NCBI GenBank assembly: GCA_910589415.1
Contig: OU342630.1
Coordinates: forward strand, 44,114,012 to 44,178,011
Direction: 5' to 3'
Length of the DNA stretch: 64,000 bases
Source: Malachius bipustulatus
Lineage: Eukaryota > Arthropoda > Insecta > Coleoptera > Melyridae
This document shows positions 1-13,060 of this stretch, piece by piece. Each line of letters begins with the position of its first letter. The stretch's first letter is position 1. The position numbers and the translations under genes are program-made. The notes beneath the pieces are model-generated. The model had not been told where the DNA came from. It worked only from the letters and a program-made list of their open reading frames with translations, and searched no databases.

Positions 1-1129
1 CAAATAAGTGCGGACATAGCTTAAGTCACGTGCAGCAGGCGAAAACACTGTTTTCACTTGCAGCATGCCACGCGACACTATTCTCGACTAGCGAAGATAG
101 CTGAATTCTAAAAAAAAAAAACAATGGATTTAAATCAAATTAGAATGAACTATTTTGATTAACTGAAAATGTATACTAAATAACCAAAAGAACAATGAAT
201 AACAATTTTGACATCAATATTGAGAATAAATTTAAAAACCAAGAACATCCTAGGAGGTAAACCTCCTCCATTAGGAGGTAAACCTCTTAACCTGTATCAC
301 ATCACTTGACGTCTTTTTCAAACTCGTCCATTTATATGAGGCGAAACCTTCAACCTTGGGGAGCAGGTGGGACACTGAAAAAAGTAGGTTAAAAAGTTCA
401 AACCCGACATCGTCAAAAATGTCATCTTAATTAGGTAGAGTTCTGATACATTACAGGAGTGTCTACTGTATAAATCTGTTGATATAGGTATAATTATTCA
501 AATTACACGACTATGATGAATTTTAAAAATTAAGATCATAAATCGATAGGTATGCAATAATACATCTTGCGCAGAACGATATGACCATGTATCATAGAAT
601 AGAACGAAACAAGATACCCCATCGTCTTCATTATAATGCGAATAATTTGACATTTGACTTAGAAATGTATTATTTTATTATTTAAATTAAATTTTTCTTT
701 TTATCTTTATTAATTAAAATTAAATTCAAGTTTTTGTCTAGTAATAGTAACATTCATTTTTCATTTTATTCACATAATACGACGCATAGCTTCCAAATTT
801 GTTGAACAAAAATTCAAGTAATTGTAATGTTTAAAAAATATGACATAAAGCAAATTTAATAATATACATATAATTATTCAAATATAATATTGTAATAATT
901 TATGTCCTTAATATATTACTGAAGCATATTTTCATATTTGTGAATTTTGCTTCTGGTACGGCGTGTCCTAGCTGCATCCGGGGACTGCGGTGCGTGCGTT
1001 GCGTGCGTGCGTTGCATAATAACTTAGTGGCATTAATTAATACTCGTTAAGTAGATGAAATGGAAATTTTAGTTAGGTACGGAAGTAAAAATTGTGTGAT
1101 AGCAAGGAGTTTTGTAAGAGTCACTTTCG
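1..1129. other. AT-rich intergenic DNA
   Basis: No gene or RNA is recognisable. Near 250-290 the motif TAGGAGGTAAACCTC occurs twice in tandem. Near 990-1012 there is a short GTGCGTGCGTTGC-type repeat. Otherwise it is low-complexity AT-rich sequence. Confidence 0.6.
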
Positions 1130-1875
1130 TTAAGAGTCAAACAATGTTTACAGGATTTCGTAAACGATATTTTGTGATACAAGTTGCAAAATAGGAGTGT
1201 TTTAATTACGCGACGAAAATCGACAATCGTTGAATGCTTAAAACACTTCTATTTTGCAACTTGTGTCACAAAATAGTAGCTATATTACGATCTCCTGTAA
1301 ATCTTGTTTGACTCTTAAGCGAAACTGACGCTTAGAAAATTTCTTTTGTTGCATTAAGAGTCAAACAAGGTTTACAGGAGTTCGTAAAAGATATTTTGTG
1401 ATACAAGTTGCAAAATAATTGTGTTTTAATTACGCGACGAAAATTGACAATCGTTGAATGCTTAAAACACTTCTATTTTGCAACTTGTGTCACAAAATAG
1501 TAGCTATATTACGAACTCCTGTAAATCTTGTTTGACTCTTAAGCGAAACTGACGCTTAGAAAATTTCTTTTGTTGCATTAAGAGTCAAACAAGGTTTACA
1601 GGATTTCGTAAACGATATTTTGTGATACAAGTTGCAAAATAGGAGTGTTTTAATTACGCGACGAAAATCGGACAATCGTTGAATGCTTAAAACACTTCTA
1701 TTTTGCAACTTGTGTCACAAAATAGTAGCTATATTACGAACTCCTGTAAACCTTGTTTGACTCTTAAACAAAACTGACGCTTAGAATTTTTTTTTTGTTG
1801 CACAAGTTTTTTGTTAAGTCGCCAAGAAACAACGATTTATAAATTCTAGAAATTGGTATTTTATACTGTCAAAAT
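1130..1875 (+). repeat. Tandem array of three 224-bp palindromic repeats plus tail
   Basis: Three units start at 1130, 1354 and 1578. Each is an inverted repeat of about 189 bp with arms of about 75 bp. It begins TTAAGAGTCAAACAAGG, ends in the complement CTTGTTTGACTCTTAA, and has a loop containing ACGCGACGAAAAT. Units are joined by a 35-bp spacer (ACTGACGCTTAGAAAATTTC). After the third palindrome come the spacer and a tail of about 80 bp (GTTAAGTCGCCAAGAAACAA to TTTTATACTGTC). The same tail closes the second array at 4842-5370, so arrays and tail probably move as one element. A Helitron-like or other non-autonomous DNA element with internal tandem repeats is possible; class not proven. Confidence 0.75.
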
Positions 1876-2472
1876 GATGGGCCTCATGAAAACTTGCTTT
1901 TAATTGCCATTGTTTTTACTTTTCAGCACTAGTGCGTAAAAGAATGTTATTTTGAAACTGAAATGGAAATCAAAATATGAACTATATAACGAGATTTTCA
2001 ACTATTGTATTTTACGTGGGCTCAAATAGTTGAATCATGATTTACTATAAAAGATCAAAATCAAACTTGACAATCAATAACATAACAAATATTGAAAGCG
2101 GGGTATTCTTATGTCGTGACTAAGAAGAGCTTTATTTACGCATGAAAGTGTGATTAAAATATCATTTAAAGTAACTGCTATGCTTATTTTTAACAAGCAT
2201 AATACCTACGTTAAGTGACATTTTAGTTATGAGAGTAGAAAAAATGGCTAATTATAGATAAATGCAAAAGTTTATTTAAATATAGTTTTATTGTTAAATA
2301 TGGTAATTATTATTATAACTGTGATAAGTACATGGGTACCTATATCGTTCGAAGATTTGTACATACATAAAAATGTACCTACACCAAAAATATTTCTTGA
2401 AGGGCAAAACTATACCCAAATCAATGAGAACCAGCAAGTAGCGATTTTTAAGACTACATACAGTGTGACCCA
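1876..2472. other. AT-rich intergenic DNA
   Basis: No gene, RNA or structured repeat recognised. Short open frames here have no homology I recognise. Confidence 0.5.
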
Positions 2473-2853
2473 TTTGTTCTTGAAACACCCTGTAGAATCT
2501 TAATTTATGGCGCGATTTAAAAAAAAATTCTTTTAAATCATAGAGCTTGATAAACTATATTTTGGGAGCAAAAAGCGTCTCATTCCTACAAAATCCAGGG
2601 CCTACTAGATCAGTGTTTACTTGTAAAATCTCAAAAATTCATATTAGCGATTTTTTTTAGAAAAAAACTGGGCACGCCACGGGATTCACCAGTCCTCAAA
2701 ACGGTACTGTACCAAATTTTATTGGAAATGTCAGAGTAAAAAGGATCTTGTAGTTATTTTAAAAATTCATAATAATACTCCGAATTTTCATAAATTAATT
2801 TGAAAAAGGTCAAAAGTATCATAAGTAAAAATTAAAATTAAAAAAAGTAAAAA

Positions 2854-2922
<69 letters not shown>

Positions 2923-3327
2923 AAAAAAAAAATAAATAAAAAAAAAATTATAATTAAAAAATTATAGTAGTTTTTGTCTCTTGACCTTTTCGAATAAATT
3001 AATGAAAATTCGGAGTTCTATCATGAATTTCTAAAATAACTGCAAGATCCTTATTACTCTGACATTTACAATAAAATTTAGTGCAGTACCGTTTTGAGGG
3101 CTGGTCGCTGGTGAATCCAGTAGCGTACACAGTTTTCTTTCTAAAAAAATCGCTAATATGAATTTTTGAGATTTTACAAGTAAACACTGATCTAGTAGGC
3201 CTTGGATTTTGTAGGAATGAGACGCTTTTTGCTCCCAAAATATAGTTTATCAAGCTCTATGATTTAAAAGAAATTTCTTTAAAATCGCACCATAAATTAA
3301 GATTCTACAGGGTGTTTCAAGAACAAA
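2473..3327. mobile_element. Fold-back element with ~340-bp inverted arms and an A-tract centre
   Basis: The left arm (about 2473-2815) and right arm (about 2985-3327) are diverged inverted copies of each other. They start TTTGTTCTTGAAACACCCTG and end in its complement. Both arms carry matching blocks such as ATAGAGCTTGATAAACTATA and TACTAGATCAGTGTTTAC. The centre (about 2840-2950) is an almost pure A tract. No coding sequence is present. The terminal CACCCTGTA motif links it to the TA-target MITEs elsewhere in this window, although here it lies a few bases inside the end. It is probably a non-autonomous DNA element with decayed arms. Confidence 0.75.
2841..2950 (+). repeat. Poly(A)-rich simple tract
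   Basis: About 110 bases are almost all A, with a few T and G. The tract sits exactly in the loop of the surrounding fold-back element. Confidence 0.9.
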
Positions 3328-4841
3328 GGGGGCTTGGGGGAACACTGTATGTATTTCAAAATGCTTTGCAATAATAATTATTGACATAATAAGGAATGCC
3401 TACCTACACACTAATAAGAACCTGACAACGATTTATAATTATGATCATTGAATTAAATAGAGGATAAAATATTTAGGTTTCAGATATCTTCGCGTAAAGC
3501 TTTTGGTTTAATTATTTTAATTGAACCAAAATTTACATTATTTATTTAAATTATGAGTGTGTATTTATTATCAAATCGATATAGACCTTGTCACACAAAT
3601 TTAGTGTAAGTGGGAAAAAATAAAAATAAATGTTCCTAGTGAAAGGTCTATGAAATCTAAATCTATAATAAGAATAAATTGATCAGTATAAAATTTGAGT
3701 TCCTGTTATGGAAACGATATTGTATCTAAAAATTTAATTAAAAATTAATTTAATTTAGTTTTCAAACATGAAATTTTATTGCCGATTTAAAGTTTTCAAA
3801 CTATATTAATTTGTATTTATTACCTATATTTTGATTGTAATATAATATAAATTCACACTCATCAAGAAAAGATTTCATGTCGAATAGTGTTTGCGAAATA
3901 AATCTGCCAGTCGCCAGAGAAATTAAGGATTTTTCTGACCAGATTGAGCTAAGAAATACAAGAAAATCGTAATAATTCATCAGATGCTGAGTATTACTTA
4001 AGGCAGAAAAAGTAGGTACATAAAAACCGAGTCATTCCTAGAATACAAAAAAAAAGGGAATTTCAAAATGTTTAACTTTGAGTGAAACAATAAGTCTTCA
4101 AACCATCAAGGAATAAAAATTTGTCAGTAAGATCTATCAAGTACTTACCTAAGTAAAGTTTAGTTTTTAATTATATAAATAAGACATACATGTGATACAA
4201 TTTGGTATTTGAAGAAAACTAAATAATAAAAATATACATTATTTTTACTAGCAAATACAAAATTAAATAAACAATAATTTTTTTCTATAAATATAATGTA
4301 GCTCTCTAACGGACTGTGACATTGTGAGTCCTTAAATTGTTACACAGGAAACAAACTGTTGAAAACTTACTGTTAAAGATGAGCTCGGCATCTGCATGAC
4401 AAGAAATATGTCAAAAAAAAGATGACAAAAAATGGCCAAGAGCCTACGTCGTCGGTAAGCACAAAGGTGCAAGAATATATATCGTCAAAGAATGTTCTGA
4501 TGTTCTTTGAACAAATAATGGAATCTAAATCTAAATACCATTAACGAGGAAATGAGAAAATATTATCCAAATGGTATTAGAGATATGATGTGTAATTATT
4601 CGCAGATTCACAGATGAAAATATAAGAAGAAAAAAACAAAAAAAGTAGTTTATAGATATAATATTATTTTCCTTCGAGTACTTACCTACCTACTTCTCCA
4701 ACAGAAAAAGTTACAAAAGTGTCCAAAAATTATCAAATTTTGAGGAAAACAAAAGCAAAGGTATTCAATATTTTTGCAACAATTTAATATAAAATGTTAT
4801 CGTTAGGTTTTAATAAATTCAAAGAACAATAGATAAGCGCA
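3328..4841. other. AT-rich intergenic DNA
   Basis: No gene or RNA recognised, only AT-rich unique-looking sequence with short TACCTA-type motifs. Confidence 0.5.
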
Positions 4842-5370
4842 TTAAGAGTCAAACAAGGTTTACAGGAGTTCGTAAAAGATATTTTGTGATACAAGTTGCA
4901 AAATAGGAGTGTTTTAATTACGCGACGAAAATTGATACAATCGTTGAATGCTTAAAACACTTCTATTTTGCAACTTGTATCACAAAATAGTAGCTATATT
5001 ACGAACTCCTGCAAATCTTGTTTGACTCTTAAACGAAACTGACGCTTAGAAAATTTCTTTTGTTGCATTAAGAGTCAAACAAGGTTTACAGGAGTTCGTA
5101 AAAGATATTTTGTGATACAAGTTGCAAAATAGGAGTGTTTTAATTACGCGACGAAAATTGACAATCGTTGAATGCTTAAAACCCTTCTACTTCTATTTTG
5201 CAACTTGTATCACAAAATAGTAGCTATATTACGAACTCCTGTAAATCTTGTTTGACTCTTAAACGAAACTGACGCTTAGAAAATTTCTTCTGTTGCACAA
5301 GTTTTTTGTTAAGTCGCCAAGAAACAATAATTTATAAATTCTAGAAATTGGTATTTTATACCGTCAAAAT
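4842..5370 (+). repeat. Second array of the 224-bp palindromic repeat (two units plus tail)
   Basis: Units begin at 4842 and 5068 and match the 1130-1767 units nearly base for base. The second unit carries a short internal duplication (CTTCTACTTCTA) in its right arm. The array is followed by the same spacer and the same tail as the first array, ending near 5370 at TTTTATACCGTCAAAATG. The left flanks of the two arrays differ, so they are separate insertions or copies of one element. Confidence 0.75.
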
Positions 5371-8300
5371 GTCATATTTTATGTCATAATTTATGAAACA
5401 TTTCGGACATTATCTTTTAAACTGTTATTATTAGGACTTTCAATAAGATATTTGAAATTTTTTACGAAGTACTCGAATGGTAATGCAAATATTTTCCATT
5501 CATTAATTATTTTTTAAGGGCAATAAAATGTAATATTCTGTATACACCGTTAAAATGATTAGAAACCTTTATAAAAATCACATGAATCACATGTCCTGGA
5601 AATTGAAGTATAAAAGAATTTGGTTGTAATATGCAGATTAGAGAAAAAAAATCATTTAGATTACAAAAGTTTGAATCAGAAACACAAAAGTGGTCCAAGT
5701 ATGACATAATTTAAAGGAAATTTAAATTAAAGAGCAAACGAATTTTACAATTCATTCGTAAAGAAAAACCGAATGATCTTATTGCCCTGATAATGTGTAA
5801 GAAAACGTTTAATTGATTGGTGTTTTATTTTTACGTTTTTAGGCTGAAGAAAGCATTTCACTAGATTAGAAGTAGAAAATTTTTCTCATAAATTTCCACA
5901 ATGTAGGAAATTATGAAATCGCCAGTCGCAAAAAGTAAATCTAGATGTAAAATTTTTCACAATTTTTTAAATGTTATTTACAAAATGCTATAAAAATTAT
6001 TGTAATTATTCATGTCAGTGTCATTTTAACGTCTCTTCCAATAAATTTTAAATGATAAAATGTTTCATTAATCATTGTCTCTATCTGTACTTATATTATA
6101 CAATATTACTCTTTCGTATAAATGGTGTATGTATATATTTTCCTCCCAATTTGATGCTTCTTCAATACATGTCAGATGTGAATTTCTTAAAATTTCTTAA
6201 ATAAGTATAGAATTAGGATTTCCAATAAAAAAAGGTTTTTCTTGTACTAATATCAAATAAAGAATCATACCATACCTAATTATTGTATGTATTATATGTA
6301 TATTAAGTTTCCACTATATGTCTGCTTTTGCAGTATAATAATTCGCAAATAGTATACAGCAGTTATTACTAATTAATGTTAATTATAACATTTTTAATCT
6401 CAATGTTTTATGTGTAAGTACTTATTGACTAATAAATTTAGCAAGGTATGTAAGAGCTGCATGTAATTAATAATATACAAAATTCAGTAGGGTGTCTACA
6501 TGCAATTTACTGACCTACAAATCTACCATTTTCACTTTATAAAATCGAGTGCAAATTTAAGCTACTTTAATAAAAAATGTGTTATTTATGAAATGTCTTA
6601 TCGAAGTTCTATATATTTTAAGATACAATAAGACTTTAGGTCCAAAAAGTAGTAAAGTAAATAAAAGCTTAGTTTGAACAAGTCGGTATAAATTCCCAAT
6701 TACAACGCGATTTCAAAATTTGTTAAGTTCTAATTTGGAATGTAGGGAAAATTCAAGAAACAATTATTTGCAAAACTATTAGTAAGTATGTACCCACATT
6801 ATATAAGTATTACGTATATTTTTCTCCGAAAATAAAGTAAACGAAGTTCCATTTTGCAGCGGAAATTCTTTAAAATGGCATGGAGAATATTTAAAAACCT
6901 GAAATCAATCATTTTAATATCAATCAGATTGATATATCAACATCTGATATCAATAACGTAATGTGAACATTTACAAATCATTGTAGTTTACCAGGTTCAT
7001 ATTATAGATTAGAAACTTTAAAGAAATATGAAATTACCACAAATCGATCAATTCATAATTATTATTCTTACAAATTAAAACTCTCCTCAGACCTAAATCT
7101 AACTCCCTTATAATAACATGGTTCATAAAAGATTTGGCGAAGTAAAAATTAAAGGTTAATAATAATAAAAAAAAAACTATGTATTGTATATAGTAACCAA
7201 AAATGAATACTAAATTAATGTAACAAAGCTATATTAAAGACAAAAAGCAAAGATGAAGTAAAAAGATTATTTTAGAGCGACAATAATTCGAACGTATTAA
7301 ATTGTCATTATTAAATGCCTTCGATCTATAATGGTGATAAATAGTCTAAAAATAAGTCTGATCCATTAATGAATACAAAGTAATACAACATCTATAACCT
7401 TAATTATTGAAGCAATGAATTGAGATATTTTGTTAAAAATAAAAAAGTTAAACAAAATTGTAACAAAAAACACTTAAAAAAATATGTAAGGCATACCGGT
7501 AGCTGATTTTCTAACAATGAATATAAAAATATAACATTAAAGTAAATCGAAATTTGCATAAAAAAGTAAATTTTTGACGTGCCGAAAAAGCAATAAGTAT
7601 TTGAAAGTATTTATAGGTGATTTTTATTCACAAATTGAATGCCTGATGATGGGAACTTGCATGACTTCTTTTAAGAACGAAAGGAAAAAGCGAAAAAAAT
7701 ACGAAATTTTCAGACTCTTACATACCTGCAGGCTCTGGAAAACTTATTGATCAATGACTATCTTTTTATCTCGTCTAATGATGTTAGCAGTAGTAGAATA
7801 CAGACATCAACTCTTTAATATTTACCTATCTAATACTCAATGTGTAGATTTTATTATTATTTATTTATTTTTTACTTACTTACAGTTTCCCTCTAGTATT
7901 TGGAAACTTAATGGTCACTGGTGAAAATAATAGTTATAATAAATTTTTTCAGTCAATTTATTGACTGAATATTTACTAATAAAAATGTCTAAGATTATAA
8001 TAAATTCTTGTGTGTATCAATTTGTTTTTTATATCCAAACCAAATTTTTGCCATCTTTTGATCTCTTAAAGTGGCAATGCCCTAACAGATCTCAAGAAGT
8101 CCCACCACCCCTCTAACCTGCATGCAGTCCGCTTAAATAAGTATACCTACCTACACTATAAGATAAAATATGATGCAACTTTGATGTTGATTCAATACGC
8201 TAAAATACTTTAGCGTATTTGGTTCTTCCATCATTTTTTGCCTTGTCATATTTATTTTATTTTCTGGTAGGTACCTACCTATACAGCTTTAAGTATGCTT

Positions 8301-8720
8301 TGGAGCCCCTATACCTATAATACTCTCATTATGAGAGAGCCATTTATATCTAATATATGGAACTAACAACCTGATACTTCGTCGAGCACACCTCAAAGAT
8401 TCTTAAAGTTTGCACAATAAACAGGTTACTGTTTATTTACCATTTGTTAGTTTTGAAGATCCCAGTGTGGCTTGAAGGCGTATCGCTTCTAGGTGATGAA
8501 CTGATGAACCTGTAGGTCTTCATCATTCATCAGATGACGTTTCCAGATCCTGAAAGATTCTGACCTGACCTGACCTCCTGGGAAGCTAATTTTTGGACAG
8601 CGGCAGGTATCCATAAAGCATTGCTGATGTGTATGAATAAAAATAAAATTACGGTGAACATTTTGAGTACACGTATACCAGAGCAATTACCGTATATAAC
8701 GCATTCTACGACAAGAAAAT
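5371..8720. other. Long AT-rich stretch without recognisable genes
   Basis: No coding region, RNA gene or TIR element recognised in about 3.3 kb. Small features are a 19-base near-palindrome around ATATCAATC/GATTGATAT near 6917 and a (GACCT)3 run near 8562. The short open frames are unlike any protein I know. Confidence 0.5.
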
Positions 8721-8723
8721 TAC

Positions 8724-9530
8724 CATCCATACCATATTAGGAAGGTACAGGATTTGCTTCCCACGGACCATAGAAAAAGAGTAGATTTCTGTGAAGAAGT
8801 GCGAAAGAGGGATTAGAAATGATCCTGACTTTTTTGATCATATTCTTTGGACGGACGAGTCCAACTTCAGTCGGAATAGCATCTTCAATGTGCATAACAA
8901 TCATTGTTGGTCCATAGAAAACAAATTTAGGAATCTCAAGGACACAGTATCTTCGTCCGTGTTACTACTGGCATATTTTGCACTTATCTAGTCTCATTTA
9001 AGTTACGGAATTATAATTTGGGGTCATGCCTTTATCAGATGCATTTGATCCGCCGACACAACTTTCAGCACAAATTTAGTGTTAATTTTGAGGTTAATTT
9101 ATGGGTCGGAATTTTGGGCAGACAATTAATTGGACCATTTAAGTTACCTGCGCCACTCAACTATTTAAGTTGAGTGGTGAAACATATTTCAATTTTCTGC
9201 AGAATGAGCTGCCTATTCTTCTGGAAGATGTAAATTTACAAACAAGACAGCGGATGCTTCTCCAGAATGATGGAGCCCCGTGCCATTATGCGTTAAATGT
9301 AAGAAATCACCTTAACTAAAGCTTTCCTGATAGGTGGATTGGGCGTGAAGGAACGATAGCATGGCCTCCTAGGTCCCCGGACTTGAATCCGCTCGACTTT
9401 TTTCTCTGGGGTCATTGCAAGGAGTTGGTGTATTACAAAGAATATTCCAGCTTGCAGGAATTGAGAAGGAAGTTGACTGAAACCAAGGTAACAGTTGAAA
9501 ATAACAGGGAGGCGTTTATAGAAGGTTAAA
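8724..9530 (+). pseudogene. Decayed IS630/Tc1-mariner-type DDE transposase (copy 1)
   Basis: Conceptual translation in shifting frames gives a linear series of transposase segments. Around 8728 is YHIRKVQDLLPTDHRKRVDF. Then comes DHILWTDESNFSRN (about 8837-8880) with the first catalytic aspartate. LLQNDGAPCHY (near 9260) follows with the second, then SPDLNPLDFFLWGH (near 9375) and a C-terminal helical stretch to about 9530. At least one stop (near 9316) and several frame changes make it non-functional. The family is the DDE_3-type transposase that in insects often carries an N-terminal helix-turn-helix (DUF4817-like). That N-terminal part is not visible here. Relatives sit at 12057, 13061 and 31958. 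Confidence 0.75.
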
Positions 9531-9748
9531 AATATTTTTTTTTAGAAAATGTCGTACGTGTATTGCGGCTAGGGGTGGTCATTCGAACAATTAATGTGAC
9601 GAGTGCTGTTGATGTCCATTTTGTCTTTTGTTCTATCAATATTTTACATTTAAAAACTGTTTACAATGCTGCGACATGTAATTGCATCTGAACATTAAAT
9701 ATCGCCTTTTTCCTTTTGCCCATTAATATTATGGAAATCTATGTATGT

Positions 9749-10449
9749 GTTAGACTTATATCCCGAATTCGCCCCTTTGCCGAAATAATTACTCAGTTCG
9801 CGAAATGATCAAAGCCAAATGATCGATTGCCGAAAATAGATCCTACTTCGGAAGCCGTTTAAACTGATTTGCTCATTTCGCGAAGTGAGCTATCCGGAGT
9901 CGCTCAAATGCCGAATATGAATGTATTTCGGCAGATTATCATTTTTAGTTTAGCATTTCGCCTATTGTGCAATTTAGAAATGCAAATGAAAAAAAATATA
10001 TATTTATTTTTTTTCCGCACTAAAACTCACCGGTAGGTCAGGTCTTTGGTTAGGGTAGTTTTTATTTTATTTTAGGGACATTTGAAGGAAATGAAAAAAA
10101 AAATAAAATGAAAAAAAGCCTACCCTAACCAAAAAGCTGACTTACCGGTGAGTTTTAGTGCGGAAAAAAATAAATACCCATCGCATAAATAAACAGCTAC
10201 ATATCGCTAATTTCTCATTTCTAAATTGCACAATCGGCGAAATGCTAAACTAAAAATGATAACCTGCCGAAATACATTCATATTCGGCATTTGAGCAACT
10301 CCGGATAGCTCATTTCGCGAAATGAGCGAATCAGTTTAAACGGATTCCGAAATAGGATCTATTTTCGGCAATCAATCATTTGGCTTTGATCATTTCGCGA
10401 ACTGAGTAATTATTTCGGCAAAGGGGCGAATTCGGCATATGAGTCTAAC
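9749..10449. mobile_element. 701-bp MITE with near full-length inverted symmetry
   Basis: The ends are TGTTAGAC-like and GTCTAACA. The matching arms run inward through GAATTCGCCCCTTTGCCGAA and CCGCACTAAAACTCACCGG to a centre near 10090. Probable 4-bp TATG duplications flank it. The arms contain repeated TTTCGCGAAAT-type palindromes (for example near 9867, 10312 and 10395). There is no coding sequence. It looks like a non-autonomous DNA transposon of an unassigned superfamily. Confidence 0.8.
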
Positions 10450-11270
10450 ATATGTAAAGACTTGCTGAATTAAATTTGTAGGGTATAGATTGCCAATTGA
10501 ACAGAGAAGTTTTTAAGCCTGTTAAGCCAGCATGACACACACACTGTCTTTGGAAAATCAGGTTTTTCAGGAAATAGACTTAAATGATGATAACTCCCAA
10601 ACCATCAATTTTCCGATCACACATATGGGGGTTAGATCGATGGGTATTGAGGTCCTCTATCACCCTGCTTCGTTTGATCCATCATGACTGAATCATGCAC
10701 CCTGTATATGTGTGAAGATGACTATGACGATGACAACTATACAGCACTAGCTGCAACCGTTGTTATTTTGAAGATTTGTTCCATGAAAGTAGGTAGGTGT
10801 AACCTAGATAATTACATTATTTCATTTCTTACATACTTGAATCGCATTTCTTACAGGTTTTAACGTACATTTCAGAAGTAATGGAAGTTAGAATTCGCTA
10901 CCACTTTCATCATGAAAAAATCTCAGAAATCGGTGTCCACCTTGGCTTTCATCTCCACAAGTCCACACGGAAGGATATATTGACTGCACCCCAAATAACC
11001 TCTACATATAAGTACATGGAGGTATAAGATGCTCCTTACATCCCCTTGTGATATGTCCCAAAACGAGACAATGTGTGCATAATTAGACCCTGGCTGTAGC
11101 ATGTTAGAAGAATGCAATATCAGTCGCACTGGCGATGGTTAGTACCCAAAGACCTGACCTGTAGGTATGCTCTTATAGAATACCATGTGAGCAATAATAA
11201 TCTGATCAAGGCTGTCTTTTGAATCGACCCCCCCCCCCCTCCCGAAGTATGTGCGAGATCGGAAATATGA
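10450..11270. other. Intergenic DNA with possible transposon debris
   Basis: No gene recognised. A lone CACCCTGTATA end lies at about 10699-10709, and a run of about 14 C near 11226-11241. Confidence 0.4.
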
Positions 11271-11435
11271 AATTGTAAAAAGACACACTCTGATACAAAC
11301 TCATTTAATTTAAACTGTTGAGGCTGGACGGTTTTCCGTTTTAGGAATGTACTACACATCTTTCTGGACGGTTATCTGCAATCTATAATTTAAATGAGCA
11401 GCTTGTATCAGCAGAGTGTGTCTTTTTACAATTTA
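11271..11435. repeat. Short imperfect inverted repeat
   Basis: AATTGTAAAAAGACACACTC at 11271 is mirrored by GAGTGTGTCTTTTTACAATT ending near 11434, with the inner part (TGATACAA / TTGTATCA) also paired. The arms are about 40 bp around a 70-bp loop. Probably a small MITE. Confidence 0.55.
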
Positions 11436-12056
11436 ATATTTTTAATTACCCTTTGTAGCATGTTTTCAAATAGTACAGTCACTGAAGGTGAAAATAGGCC
11501 ATTACCTTAGAATTCTTTGAACCTCCATCGATTTTCATGAAATCGATGAACACTCTCTTATATTATCTTTCGCTATGGGGCTCTAAGAACATCCCGTATC
11601 TCCATTTTTAAAATTTAAAGGGCTCGCGGATTAGATGTACTCACAATAAAATTTAAACTTCTAACGTTGATATCTCAGTTGTTTATCCTACAAAAATAAA
11701 AATAAACCCAAAAGTTTTAAGAAAAAACCTAAATTTTTGTTCTCTATCAATTTTTACGGATTTTAGTATTTTTTCAGTTTTTATGACTAAGATTTCTTTT
11801 ATTTTCAATGTTTCTATGAAAAAAGTTACATTAGAAAAAGTTGTTCAGAATTTTTTTTTGCCCATATACCTACCAATTTTCATGACAAAATTCGCATTTT
11901 TAATTTTTTGAATATTTTGGTCTATAATTCAAAATTAAATGTATTTATTAATTTGATAACTAGTCTGCCATGGAAAATAATAAAATTGACAGAATAGTCA
12001 AATACTAGTCAGTTTATTGAAGCTTATTGTGCAAATTAGAGTGTGCAAATTAGAGA

Positions 12057-12480
12057 ATTACTGAATTAGAGACCAAATAATTGGTCCTTTTTTCTTTAAC
12101 CAGCCATTAAATGCTGAACGTTTCGTTAATTTTCGCGATGGGCAATTTTGGGATGCAATTGAAAATCTTCCTCTTAATGTGCGACAGGCTATGTATTTGC
12201 AACTAGATGGCGCATCTATTCATAACTCAAGAATTGTTCGTGGGTGGTTGAACCAACAATTTCCTATGCGCTGAATAGGAAGGAACAGTCCTTTTGAACT
12301 GTGGCCTCCGAGGTTTCCCGATATTACACCGCTCGATTTTTATTTATGGGGCATGTTAAAAAAACAAGGTTTATAAAACAAAACCCAGAAATCTTGATGA
12401 ACTTTGTAAGAGAATAAGACAAGCATGTCAAGAAATCAAATCACCAATCCTGAACTTAGACGAGTAGCTAGACAGAATAG
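12057..12480 (+). pseudogene. Decayed DDE transposase (copy 2, inside element D)
   Basis: Frames can be followed through NQPLNAERFVNFRDGQFWD, NVRQAMYLQLDGASIHNSR (the second catalytic aspartate region) and WPPRFPDITPLDFYLWGML. This is the same fold and motif order as the copies at 8724 and 13061. The first catalytic block is missing or too decayed to see. An internal stop after QQFPMR and frame changes near 12290 and 12360 make it a pseudogene. Its position between the inverted arms of element D suggests it was D's own transposase. Confidence 0.7.
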
Positions 12481-13060
12481 AAAAATAATTAATAATAATA
12501 ATAAAGTTTATTTAAATATTCAAATACTTCAAATACACAATAATCATACACAAAAATAAACTTTCAATATGTAATGCAGACATTATAATAACAATACTAA
12601 ATGTGAAAAACTTCTGCTTCGGAAACTGCGCGTAAGTTTAAAAACTTGTCTGAAGTTTCCGTGCAGTAATTGAAAAATGTACCTTTATAGACCAAAATAT
12701 TGAATTAAAAATGCGAATTTTGTCATGAAAATTGGTAAGTACCTATACAGGGTATTCTACAAGCTCTATGACAAACTTTGACAGATGGTAGGTTGCTTGA
12801 TTTTAAACATATTTTTTTTAATAAACATGGGTCCGATTCGTTTTTGTTTAGAAGTTACAAGCATTTAACCTTTATTAACAATCAACAATAAAAATTTAAA
12901 TTAAATGATAATCACAAAACTTAAGACTATAAAAATAGTTCGAAATGTCCACCCTCAGCTTGAATGCAAGCCTCACATCGACGAACTAAAGATTCGGTCA
13001 CTCGAAGAATGAGATTTGAATCATTTCTTATTTGGTTAGCTGCATCTTCTTTTAGAGTTT

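Noticed and set aside
2291..2503. 70-codon ORF at the left edge of the fold-back element
   Set aside because: AT-driven frame running into the element's arm; no homology recognised.
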